64,000 nucleotides of DNA. It comes from Xestospongia muta (Eukaryota > Porifera > Demospongiae > Haplosclerida > Petrosiidae). Position 1 is the first letter of the stretch, and each line of letters opens with the position of its first letter. The notes beneath the pieces are model-generated. The model worked only from the letters and a program-made list of their open reading frames with translations, ran no database searches and was not told the DNA's origin. The stretch covers positions 17,521,067 to 17,585,066 of the forward strand of contig OY848918.1 of NCBI GenBank assembly GCA_963693285.1, written 5' to 3'. Below, piece after piece: positions 39,901 to 51,211 of this stretch. The translations under genes and the position numbers were made by a program.

Positions 39901-41039
39901 CTGTGTGTATACAAATATTTATTGTGTAATGTATGTATATAGTCTTGTATATGAGTGTCTTATCTACATTCTCTTGCATGGTTGTAGCTGAATCCATTAA
40001 AGAACTCAAAGATATCCCTCATGAAAAGAGTAAGTTTGGGATATTTTTGTGTGAAAGGAGGGGTGATAAACCACATAAATAGGTCTAATGACTGCCATAC
40101 ATAAGTGTGAAGAAGCCTTTGTGGTTTTGAAGGGACCACATTTTGCATTTTTAAGGTGGTTACAGTACTAGTGACAATTATAGTGGATTGGTTTAGCACA
40201 GGGTTAACAAGCTTATAATTGAAACTATTGTAAAATGACTATTTGATGGTACTGTTGTTACTGCTAGCAACAAAACTTGCTATGTTTCAAAACTGAAAAG
40301 TTAAACTGAGAGAAGCCACCCAAATATGAAGTCAATAGCTTTAATTAGTCAAGCCCAATGCAAAGTGCTTGCAGTAGGAGTAATCATATTCATTGGGTGC
40401 TATGTACATTAGCAGTTATTTTATGTGTATGTTAATTTCATTTGTCATCTCCAAAAGTCACTTACAAGGATACAAAAAACAATGACAGTGGACATATATA
40501 TATACATGCATTCATGAAGCTAAAAAAAATCTTAGAACCATCTGACATGCAGACAAATTATGCATAGAAGTACTAAACTCACTGTTGCCACTTTGTTATT
40601 TTTAGAATGAAGTTTTGTCAAGAGGTTAGAAGTAATTGATAAGGTGTTATTTCTGCACATAACGCGTTTTTAGCGCTACATTCAATATTGTCCAGAAATG
40701 ATTGTACTTTTATCTGGCAAATGGTTGATTAAGGCACTACGTAAATTTGTTGATCATCTGTTACTAAAAAGAGTCAAAGAGAGCTTCATTACTGTATTGT
40801 CAAAATAACTAAAATCCCAATTTATGTATTGGTAGTACTCATTGATAGACCTGCCTTAATGAAATTATTTAATGTATTTGTTATTGCAATTACTGGGTTG
40901 ATGTAGCTGGCACTTTACTGTGACTGTTTCATTTTATAGAGATAAAGGTGACCAACCAACCCAATACAGCGATTATGAGTCTTTTAAAGATGCAATGGAT
41001 GTGGCACTCACATGTCACGGTAGTTTTGGAAAGAGTTAA
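36980..41039 (+). pseudogene. HECT E3 ubiquitin ligase with UBZ and UIM, copy A, catalytic end deleted
   Basis: Eleven GT-AG exons: 36980-37627, 37685-37790, 38227-38306, 38359-38432, 38482-38647, 38695-38826, 38874-39050, 39370-39652, 39757-39873, 39988-40029, 40940-41039. All junction phases agree. Residues 1-216 are a Ser-rich N-terminal region. A C-X2-C-X11-H-X3-C finger (Cys227, Cys230, His242, Cys246) matches RAD18-type UBZ. A UIM-like helix (EDDDSMLQYAIQVSRQE, about 280-296) follows. HECT blocks start near 303 and include VEFVGEDGIDTGGLTREL. The family transfers ubiquitin through a C-lobe cysteine. In this copy the last exon lacks 133 bp found in B, removing the PTASTC active site and shifting the frame, so ligase activity is not expected. 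The original stop would be 41037-41039. Alternative splicing of exon 4 at 38397 is possible but breaks the UIM. Confidence 0.8.
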
Positions 41040-41239
41040 CTGTTCTGTTACAATATGTACGTGCTACATTATCTCTTAAACTATGCACTCTCAGTATTTC
41101 TCATCATCAGTATTCATAATCGGTTACTTCATTTGTCACTTATCAATATATACATAATGATTTGGTGATCAATTTTGATTTGTGATATTCAATGTCTGGT
41201 GTAAAAATTAACAGATTTGGAAAGGGTATATTCTAATTA

Positions 41240-43351
41240 TTAACATAATCTGTTCTTCACAAAACCAACTGTTGCTGAATACAAGTCAATGCCATAGTTG
41301 GTTGAGGGAGAAAGTACTTGAACTGCTTCCTGTAGCTCAGAATAATCATTTTCATTCAGAGGACATTCTATAGCAGGAACAATAATTTCATTAGGAGTAC
41401 TCAGATCATCTTCTGTTGATAACGGACCATCCCAGTCAACTCCATATAGTTGTGCCTCCTCCTGTTGAAAGAAACAAGATTAGTCAAGTGCATATAGACA
41501 TTTGTTAACACAAAATATAATAGATAATGTACTGTTATTGTGCTCTACGGGTTATATGGCATGAGAGGTGAGGTCAAGAGACTGATACAGCATGAGGCAA
41601 AGCTGAGTACTGTATCAGTCTTGAGACCATAACCCAAGTAACCTGTATAACACTAACAGTACATTATCTGGTTTACCATTACTTGAACTGTACTTTCATT
41701 TCTTGTCAGTTTTACTGTTTGAATTCATTTGTTGCTATGTGTTACTAAGCACAAGCCAATTAATTTGAGGAAGCAACTAAAGAGAATTGGAAAGTGTGAA
41801 AAGGAAAGGAAACCCGAGCAGGAAAGGAAGATATGGTCAACCTAGATAGCCAGCATGAAACATTCCTTAGAAAACAATCAATAATCTCAATGAAAATTAA
41901 TGTTAGTATCATATTGAACGTGCAATATCAGTCATATTGAACGCTTTCTGCTTTATGGAAATATAGAATGGGCGGTGTCTTTAATCCATCCATGCAAGTA
42001 ACAATATATATATATATATATATATAAACAAAATACCTCTGTTAGCTCATCAGGTGGAGGTTGTCTACATAGTCCACTAATCCAAAGCTGCATTGGACTA
42101 AGATATCCTTCAGATGACAGAGGATGGTTGTTCCAAGCATCCTGAAAGAGACGTAGTGCAGAGTTTATTCGTCGTATATATACATAATGGAGACAAAAGA
42201 GATGTACTTCATCATCAATATCCAATATGTCCTGATCCTCCATATAGTGAAAGAGTTGGTAGAAAAGAATAGTACATTGCAGAAATACATCACGCCAGAG
42301 TCTCTCAATTCTTTGGTTGTGAACACTGCGTCCAGTAATGAAGCTACCTCGACCTAGACCTCTGAGAGGATGTTGAAGCATGAATGCTGCAACACGTACA
42401 TTTTCACCACCTCTATCTGAACGTACTCTACTTGGCAGTCCAGTGATTCTTACTTGGTCAACAAATAGTTGCAGGACAGTTTCTGCTCGATTATTGTCAG
42501 CGCAATGTAGGTATATTATTCTACGACTGAATCCATCAATACATCCATGAATGACAAACCTCCATCTATAAATTAAATAGAAAATGATTATAGACCCAAT
42601 TATGATATAAATGTGATAATTGTAACTGATTAAGTAGATAATGACTTCACCTGATCAATTTATGATTGCTATCTATGTGATATAGAGACCTTGGTGCTGC
42701 CACTCTGTATTCTCGCCTATGAAGACATCTTAATTGACGCATCATTGTTCCTTCAGGACAGATTCTTCTTTGGGAGTCTCTGATTCTCCACTGTTGTATT
42801 CTAAACCCTTGAGATAATAGATGCCCATTCATTTGACGGTATCCGCACATGGGGAATTGATCATGAATGCTTTTTATCAGTCTGTCCAAGTCGTTGTCTG
42901 TTACTTCTGAATACTGGGAACGAATAGAAAGACCATACTGGGACAGTCTTCTGTGAAGAGTTCTCACAGATACCCCAAGCATATCTGACATTTGGGGGAC
43001 AGTGAAGTGATTTTCAACGAGATACAACAATTGCTGTCTTGGAATAACAAATCTAGGCCGGCCAATGAGTCCATTGTACTCAACTGGGGGTGAAGATTGC
43101 TCTGTATTTTCTGAAGCACGATCTCTGACGTTCTTAAGTATGTCAAGAGCAAATCTAATAAAGTTGAGTCCTGCCTGTTCATTCAAACTTAGTACTCTTA
43201 TACTTTCTGCAACAATAAATTCTCGATAAACAAGCTCCAAACAGAGTAAAGATGATTCTAAAACATCAAAGCATATGTTTCTTCCGTCTGAGAGAGCTTC
43301 AAAGTTGCTAGTGATCCGCCTAAGAGCATTTATACTCCACTCAGAAGACAT
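41240..43351 (-). CDS. IS3EU-type DDE transposase, copy A
   Basis: Three exons on the minus strand: 42651-43351, 42037-42565 and 41240-41461. They join in frame to 483 aa with no stop. Residues ~1-90 are a family-specific helical region. [15 protein letters not shown], then [19 protein letters not shown], forms a helix-turn-helix at about 115-150. [20 protein letters not shown] (about 180-200) is like the second HTH of bacterial IS3 transposases. The catalytic core has HIDSNH (first Asp), RSDRGGENV (second Asp) and [11 protein letters not shown] (Glu), with 36 residues between the second Asp and the Glu. The C-terminal exon has YGVDWDGP and NYGIDLY, known from the animal integrase-core family (rva_4-like). 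It should cut and join the TAT...ATA ends. Intron 2 holds a short (TA)n tract. It converges on the HECT gene. Intact in both copies. Confidence 0.85.
41523..41668. mobile_element. 146-bp hairpin MITE nested in transposon A
   Basis: Ends gataatgtactgtta and taacagtacattatc; the arms continue inward to agactgatacag / ctgtatcagtct, giving a ~60-bp imperfect stem. It lies in intron 2 of the transposase gene, just upstream of exon 3 on that strand's reading, and is present at the same place in B (55887-56032), so it predates the split of A and B. Confidence 0.75.
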
Positions 43352-43439
43352 AGTTCACTTTAGCCCCGCACCAAGTAAAGTAGAATACCTGGGTACGAGG
43401 CTGAATTCACTTATACTGAACCCGGAAATCCGTTAATGC

Positions 43440-44856
43440 TGGGTACTCTATGCTTCGATACTGGTATTGAGTACACAACACCCATTTTTAATTAACAATA
43501 GTGTAATAACAGTTAATATTTGTGACAGCCAAATGACTACCTGGTGATTGCGCATGCACAGACTGCTTTAATAATTATAATTAAATAAGAGTTGTTAGAT
43601 TGATGTGATTAAACTAAGGAAATATGATAAATAAATGTTAAAGTTTAATATATAATAATATGTCATGAGAGAGAGGAGAGGAGACAGAGATAAAGCAGGC
43701 CGAAGACAGATAATGAAGCATGATAATTGAACAATGAAGCTCATGCATACAGATAATGAGGAGTCGATAAGGTTGTATATACTAGTGGTATTATAAGTCT
43801 GATCAACTTCAGATTGCCACGATAACACGAACATGGTGATGACATTCTGTATTCAATTTATACTTTATTTTTCAAGACTTTGAGAGGACTCCAACTCTTG
43901 ACAAATAGATTTAAAGGTTTTTAGCAAGGGGAGTCATCAGTCTTGAACTCACCTTGCTAGTTAATTTAAGTCATTGTCTTTTTATGCTTACTCTGACTCA
44001 ATGGAAATATTCTTCTGTGTAGAGTTTGCACAAATACAACATTTCTGACATTTGAGGAACAATGATGTCATCGTCAATTAGGTACATTGAACAATATTGT
44101 TGTCTTGAAATAACAAATATACATGTACATGTACCTGTGTTAAACTAGAGATAAACACTACTGCTCTTGGAACATTTACATTTCACTCTGAAGACATTCA
44201 AATTCCCTAATATCTGGAGCCAGCCCCCTCAACCCAACCCCTGTATTTATCAACCATACAATCTTGTAACAGTCTTTACTTTGCTCCAAGAACTTTATCC
44301 TATTTCTAAAAGATATCTGTCCTATTTAAAGTAGACCATCATTTTACACAATTAAAAAATTATAATCTTATCACTTTGAAAACACTATACTGATTTCTAA
44401 AAATTAAAAGAACTCAAGCTCAGTATTGTATCTGTAAAAAACCTTACTCTTTTTTAAATAGACCATCAGTTTACCAGCCAAAAAATACTTTACATTGATA
44501 GATACTATACAACTTAAAAAAACACAACCGTATTGAATATTATCACACCAGCCAAAAAATACTTTACATTGATAGATACTATACAACTTAAAAAAACACA
44601 ACCGTATTGAATATTATCACATTAAAAGACACAATCTTACTTCTTAAGACACTACCCTACTTCAAAATAGACTATCTTTTGCACAAAAGGACTACCCTTT
44701 TTAAATGCTACTACATTAAAAAGCCACTACCCTATTTTTAAAAATCCACTACCCCATTTTTAAAAACTACCACCATATTTAAAACTTGACTACCCTCTGT
44801 AAGATTTCACTAGCCTCTCTTTAATGTGGTTATTTTGGCACTAATCACCTCTCATA
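43440..44856. repeat. Terminal inverted repeat, right, transposon A
   Basis: Reverse complement of 31880-33282. It contains a ~75-bp direct duplication (accagccaaaaaatac through aatattatcac at about 44474-44548, repeated at 44548-44622) that the left repeat lacks. B has the same duplication, so A and B come from one parent. Confidence 0.8.
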
Positions 44857-46313
44857 GTTTACTACCTGCAACTTGTATAACAATGCATTGGTTAAATCAA
44901 CAAATCAATTTTTACAGTGTATCTAGTATCATCAGATTAAACCAAGTCACAACTTTTGACTTGTTCTCTATTGACTTAATCATGCATGCTTTCCTGCAGT
45001 TAGGATTGTTTGTAAGTATATTTTTATCTGACATCAGTGAGGGTTCCTCTGTTTACATGGCTAACTGTGCTGGTATATCACATTCTCCTTCACTCTATGA
45101 ACAATACTGCTGTCTTCCAAGTAACAGTGGCAAGAAATTTAAAGTGACAAATCAAAACACCAGTACATTTATACTTTGCCCTTCATTTTCATGTCACATG
45201 TGCTCAAGATTTTTTTGCAGTAGCTTGCAAACATTTCCTACTACTACTTCAGGCTACTACAATATTACACTGAGGAATGGCAGTAGAGCAACAGTCTATT
45301 GTAATATGAACAACAATGATTGTGATGGTAAAGGTGACTGGACAAGAGTAGGGTACATTAACATGAGTGATTCTGGTACAAATAACTGTCCAAGAGGTCT
45401 GAACTCTTATGATTTTCCCAACATTAGCTACTGCCTTTGTGATAGACCTCATCCATCAAGTTTTTGGCTGTGATTCAACCTATTTTTCTACTTTTGACCT
45501 CAAATATTCTCAAGTATGTGGGCGAGTAAGAGGATATCAATATAATGATGTAGATGGCATCTATCAAAACAATGGTGGAACTCAACCACTTGAAGGACCC
45601 TATGTTGATGGGATATCTATTACTCATGGTAGTAACCATCGTGAACACATCTGGACATTTGTTGCAGGTCAAGATGAAAATGATAATGTTTGGGAGGACT
45701 GTCCATGTAATACTGGCAGCTCTGAGAGTACACCACAATATGTTGGTAATGACTATTATTGTGAGTCTGGTGTTTGTGAATGGAATTGGAATAGTGATGT
45801 CTTCTTCCATTATGATGATCCATTATGGGATGGCAAACAATGTGGATACTTAGAGTCTGACTGTTGTACAACTCAAAACATTCCATGGTTTATAAAGTCC
45901 TTCAATTACTGGACCACTGATGATATTGAGCTAAGAATGTGTAGCAGTGAAGGATATCCTAATGAAGCTACACCAATTGATATCATTGAATTGTACATTC
46001 GTTAAGTGTCTATTATAATAAAGCTTTTAGCTTAAATGTTTATTTTGTTTTGTAGATATCATGATTATTTTGTTTTGTAATTATTATGATTATTTTCCGA
46101 GTTATTACATAATGTTATAATTTTGTATTATTATACTTCTTCAAAATACATTGGTTGATTTAATCAATCTATGGTCATTTTCATAAAACATGATTAACTA
46201 AAGGGAAGTATAGTAAACATGACTCATTACTGATATACTAATGGGAAGTTGTGTAGCTGATTGTCAGAGTTATGGCATTCTGTGTAATGTCTCATTAAAT
46301 AATAGTCACCTTA
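44857..46313. repeat. Right arm of inverted duplication, outer part
   Basis: Reverse complement of 15674-17129 in the left arm. It begins with the second target duplication gtttac (44857-44862), includes the last 63 bp of the split MITE (to 44919) and the fibrinogen-related copy, and ends exactly at acctta before transposon B. Confidence 0.9.
44982..46005 (+). pseudogene. Fibrinogen-related gene, right-arm copy, frameshifted
   Basis: Duplicate of the intact gene at 15982-17004. The start (signal peptide MHAFLQLGLFVSIFLSD) and the stop at 46003-46005 are kept, as is AATAAA at 46017-46022. A single extra T in the run at about 45460-45465 changes the frame after residues DRPHPSSF; the first frame then ends at 45473. 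The remaining ~180 residues, including YVDGISITHG and DPLWDG, are open in the shifted frame. Two cysteine-region changes are also seen (for example HMCSRFF for HMYSRSF). Transposon A sits about 120 bp upstream of the ATG, so the original 5' region is also disrupted. A sequencing error in the T-run is the alternative explanation. Confidence 0.8.
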
Positions 46314-47715
46314 TATGAGAGGTAATTAGTGCCAAAATAACCACATTAAAAAGGCTAGTGAAATCTTACAGAGGGTAGTCAAGTTTTAAATAAGGTGGTG
46401 GTTTTTTAAAATGGGGTAGTGGATTTTTAAAAATAGGTCAGTGGTTTTTAATGTAGTAGCATCTAAAAAGGGTAGTCCTTTTGTGCAAATGATAGTCTAT
46501 TTTGAAGTAGGGTAGTGTCTTTAGAAGTAAGATTGTGTCTTTCAATGTGATAACATTCAATAAGGTTGTGTTTTTTAAGTTGTATAGTATCTATCAATGT
46601 AAAATATTTTTTTGTCTTGTAAAATGACGGTCTATTTAAAAAAGAGTAGTGTTTTACAGATACAATACTGAGCTTGAGTTCTTTTACTGAATGATAACAT
46701 TCAAATAGAATATATAGTCTATTATAAATATAGGGTAGTGTTTTAGAAATCAGTATAGTGTTTTGAAAGTGATAAGATTATAATTTTTAAATTGTGTAAA
46801 ATGATGGTCTACTTTAAATAAGACAAATCTTTTAGAAATAGGATAAAGTCTTTGGAGCAAAGTAAAGACTGTTACAAGATTGTATGGTTGATAAATACAG
46901 GGGTTGTGTTGAGGGGGCTGGCTCCAGATATTAGGGAATTTGAATGTCTTCAGAGTGCAATGTAAATCTTCCAAGAGCAGTAGTATTTATCTCTAGTTTA
47001 ACACAGGTACATGTACATGTATATTTGTTATTTCAAGACAACAATATTGCTCAATGTACCTAATTGATGATCACATTATTGTTATTCAAATGTCAGAAAT
47101 GCTGTTGTCCCAACTCTACACAGAAGATATAGTGTTTCCATTGAGTCAGAGTAAGCATAAAAAGACAATGACTTAAATTAACTAGCAAGGTGAGTTCAAG
47201 ACTGACAATTCCCATTGCTAAAAACCTTCAAATCTATTTTCTCAAGGGTTTGGAGTGCTCCCAAAGTCTAACAATGAAGTATAAATTGAATACAGAATGT
47301 CATCACCATGTTCGTGTTATCGTGGCAATCTTAAGTTTATTAGACTTATAATACCACTAGTATATACAACCTTATCGACTCCTCATTATCCGTATGCATG
47401 AGCTTCATTGTTCAATTATCATGCTTCATTATCTGTCTTCGGCCTGCTTTATCTCTGTCTCCTCTCTCTCTCTCTCATGACATATTATTATATATTAAAC
47501 TTTAACATTTATTTATCATATTTCCTTAGTTTCATATCAATCTAACAACTCTTATTTAATTGAAATTATTAAAGCAGTCTGTGCATGCACAATCACCAGG
47601 TAGTCATTTGGCTATCACAAATATTAACTGTTATTACACTATTGTTTAATAAAAATGGGTGTTGTGTACTCGATACCAAAACATCCAAACGTGGTATCGA
47701 AGCATAGAGTACCCA
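46314..47715. repeat. Terminal inverted repeat, left, transposon B
   Basis: Matches 31880-33282 of A, with only scattered differences, and pairs with 57828-59243. GGGTAGTG-type subterminal motifs are repeated as in A. Confidence 0.8.
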
Positions 47716-47920
47716 CCCAGGGTTTGGAGTGCTGCAAAGAATCCCAAAGTAGAACCTGTCTTGAACAAACAATGAAGTATAAATTGAATACAGAATGTTA
47801 TCACCACATTCTCTTTATTGCAGCAATTTGAATTTGATTATACTAACAATACCACCAGAGTCTACTACATTATCAGCTCCTCATTATCTCTACAGCCCAC
47901 TATGTCTCTGTTTCTGTCCA

Positions 47921-48122
<202 letters not shown>

Positions 48123-48486
48123 CCTATTTACACATTCAACAATTTTCCTTCACTGTGTCTTTCTTTTATTGTGTACAATTTTCCTTTTTATTGAACTCTG
48201 TGCTGACTTTGAATATAACATTGTTATAATATAATTATAAAGTTTAACATGTGTTTATCAATCTAATTACTATTTCTTTAGTTTCATATAGATCAATCTA
48301 ACAACTACTTTATTTTACAATAATAGTTGAAATCATCATTACAAAGATGACAAAGGGATTTATTGATGTAGCATGTAGTCATTTGATATGGATAGATATT
48401 CATACATGGCTGCCTTCCTTTGCCTACAATCTTGGACCAACTAGCAAAGTGAGTTTAAGTCAGACTCTCCTTTAGGAATAATTCCA

Positions 48487-49665
48487 AATAAATGAGCACT
48501 TTTTCTCTCTCTGTCTCTTTGTGCCTCTCTTTGTCTCTTTGTGTCTCTAACTTAATTTCCATTTGTTTGCACATCCAAAAATTTGCCAGTACTATTGCAC
48601 AGAAACGTATTGCATACACTTTTAATGATAATCTATGTAAAGTATCATTGAAAGTTGATGTGGTATGTTTCTGTGTAATAGTACTGGCAATTTTTTATAT
48701 AAAAAACAGCTGGTCCACATGAATCTTTGGAAGTAACGTTATCCATCATTCTCATCTTGTCCATCTTTTGTCTGACTAGCAATCTATCTATATTGATATT
48801 GATTTGCACATATATTATCTATTTATCTGTCTGCCCATCCACTCACCTCTTTGATTTCCATCCTTTTATCCGTATGTCCATTTATCACCTCATCCACTGA
48901 ATCATCCATATATTCACTGTAATCCAGTCTATCTATCTGCTAATATCTCAGCCTCCATTCAACCATGATTCTCTTTATTTGTCTGTCAAGTGTCTTTCCA
49001 TTTAATCTGTCCAAGTGTCCTTTCTGTCTGCTGACCTCTTAGTCAATTCATTCAATCCATACACCTGTTTGTCCATCTTTTATCTATCTGTCTATCTGTC
49101 TATTCATCAATCTAACTCTTCAATCAACTGCCGCCTCAATGTTATAACCCCACATTTAAACCAAATTTTTGATTTTACAGAACTATTTTTGATGAATAAC
49201 AGTGTACACACATAAGATAAGATAGATTTGGTACTATAATCCCACGTTTAGAGAATGTTGTTTTATGTAGAATTGTCAATGTTGGAATGGTCCAGATTGT
49301 CCCATTAAAATGTATTCATTAACAGAAAACACTAGTCATATCACATCTGACTAACACTGACTGACCATACTGACCATAGTAAGTAAAATTACAGACATTA
49401 CTAATAATCATTCAGACAGGCAGGTAGATTGGCAGTCATAGAGTCAGTTTAGATAAACAATCTCATAGTCAGTCAAAAAGAGTCAGATTGTAATTCAAAT
49501 AATCAGTCAGAGTGTCAGTTAGATAGATAGTCAACCAGATAGTCAGTCATATAATCAGTCAGAAGGTCAATCAGATAGCCAAGCAGACATTCATGCAATC
49601 AGGCACTAAATCAGATATTCAGTCAAATAATCGATATAAAAGGGTTAGACTAAGAGTCAGTTAGA
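48487..49665. repeat. Segment of transposon B that differs from A
   Basis: After ggaataattccaa the two copies diverge. B has pyrimidine-rich DNA with (tctgtctat)-like degenerate repeats (48500-49110), unique AT-rich sequence, then gatagtcagtca-like repeats from about 49390. Homology with A resumes at gttggttagtatggttggtc (49675 in B, 35443 in A). No gene is recognised. Confidence 0.7.
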
Positions 49666-50330
49666 TAGTTAGTTGGTTAGTATGGTTGGTCAGTTTTGGT
49701 CAATATTGATTAATGTTGGTTGGTATGATCAGTTGACTTGATCAGTCAAGGTTGGTCAGTATGGTCAGTGTTGGCCAGTATAGTCAGTAGAATTGCTCAC
49801 AATGGACAGTCAATTAGTATGGTCAGTATGGTTAGAATGGTCAGTTGGTCAGTGTTGATCAGCATGGTCAGTCATGCGCATCAGTATGGTCAATAGAGTT
49901 GCCCAGTTAGTATGGTCTGAATGGTCAATCAGTCAGTGTTTGTTCAAAATGAGTATGGTAAGTCAGTTTTGGTATGGTTGGTTATTATTGTATGATAAGT
50001 ATGGTCAATATGGTCAGTTGGTCAGTATGATCTGCCAATGCTCTTCAGTATTGTCAGTGTTTGGTTGGTATGGTCTTGTAAGTTAGTATATGGTCAGTAT
50101 GATCATTTCGTCTGTATGGTTGGTCAATTTTAGTCAGTATGATCAGTAGTATTGCTTACAATGGACAGTCAGTAATTATGGTTGGTCAGTCTTTTGTCAG
50201 TTTGTCAGCAAGGTTGGTTCAGTCAGTATGCTCAATATGCATGGTCAAAAGGTCAGTGTTGGTCAGTATGATTAGTAGCATTGCTTACTATGATTTATCA
50301 GTTAGTGCAGTCAGTATGGGTGGTCAAACA
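49666..50330. repeat. GGTCAGTATG minisatellite, transposon B
   Basis: Shared with 35434-36095 of A nearly base for base; made of degenerate ggtcagtatggtcagt units. Confidence 0.85.
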
Positions 50331-51119
50331 TTTTAATATCGATGTTTTTTTTAATTGTTTTTAATCATTTCATCAAAGTATCTAATCTTATGTCCGACAA
50401 TGTAGGTTATGTAATTGTAGTTATGGTCTCTTCATGCAGACCGTGAAGTCAAGCCATCGGTTATACCACTTGTTTTATACATACCTCACACTGGTTTTAT
50501 TTCTATCAGTGTTATAGAATACATTGTGTTAATATGTTTTAAATCATATTATAATAATATCATTATCATTCCTCACCAAGAGCAAGTATGACAAGAATAA
50601 TTGTTAAAGGTGAAAAGCAGGTTTCAGTGTGGATCATGTCAAAGAAACTGTTCAGTGCAAAATCGATATGTATAGGGTGCAAAGAGACCACGATGAGTTA
50701 AGACTTGAAACAATACTAAGGTCAATTGATAACCCAAACTATTGTTGATACTATTGGTGGAAAGACATCAAGTTGCTTGACAGTCAAAAGGTAAGTTGTA
50801 TGCTGAAAGATAAGCTGAAAACTATTATAATTCCATAATGTTATCATTATTACTATTAGTGTTATTGTTATTGTTATTATTAATGTTATTATTATTATTT
50901 TGTTGTTGTTGTCTCAGCTTGAGCTTGATTCTGCCTCTTTTGGTCTGCATAGTGCAATGTATAGATTTTTGATGGAGTTTCAGTGCGTACTAATCTAGTA
51001 TTAAAGCTGTTTGTCATATAGTGTATCTTGTACTTCACATATATAATACTATCTCTACAATTGATTTAGCAATTTATGTCAGATAATTACATTTTTATTA
51101 ATGTTAGTTATTCTTTTCA

Positions 51120-51130
51120 TTGGCGGGAAA
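51120..51130 (+). promoter_or_regulatory. E2F-like site upstream of the HECT gene (B)
   Basis: TTGGCGGGAAA about 80 bp before the ATG at 51212, identical to the site in A. Confidence 0.45.
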
Positions 51131-51211
51131 TTACCGTAAAACTAGACTTAAGCAAGACTTGGAGAGAAGAGATTGTTATTACAGTCAGAGAGAGACGAAG
51201 AGTACAGTGTC

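Noticed and set aside
44404..44601. 65-codon minus-strand frame with an internal repeat
   Set aside because: It lies in the right inverted repeat and its repeat is the ~75-bp duplication there, not a protein feature. Same for 58792-58989.
45012..45037. gtaagt...cag inside the fibrinogen-related gene as a tiny intron
   Set aside because: It would be 26 nt, far too short, and removing it breaks a frame that is otherwise open through the signal peptide and beyond.
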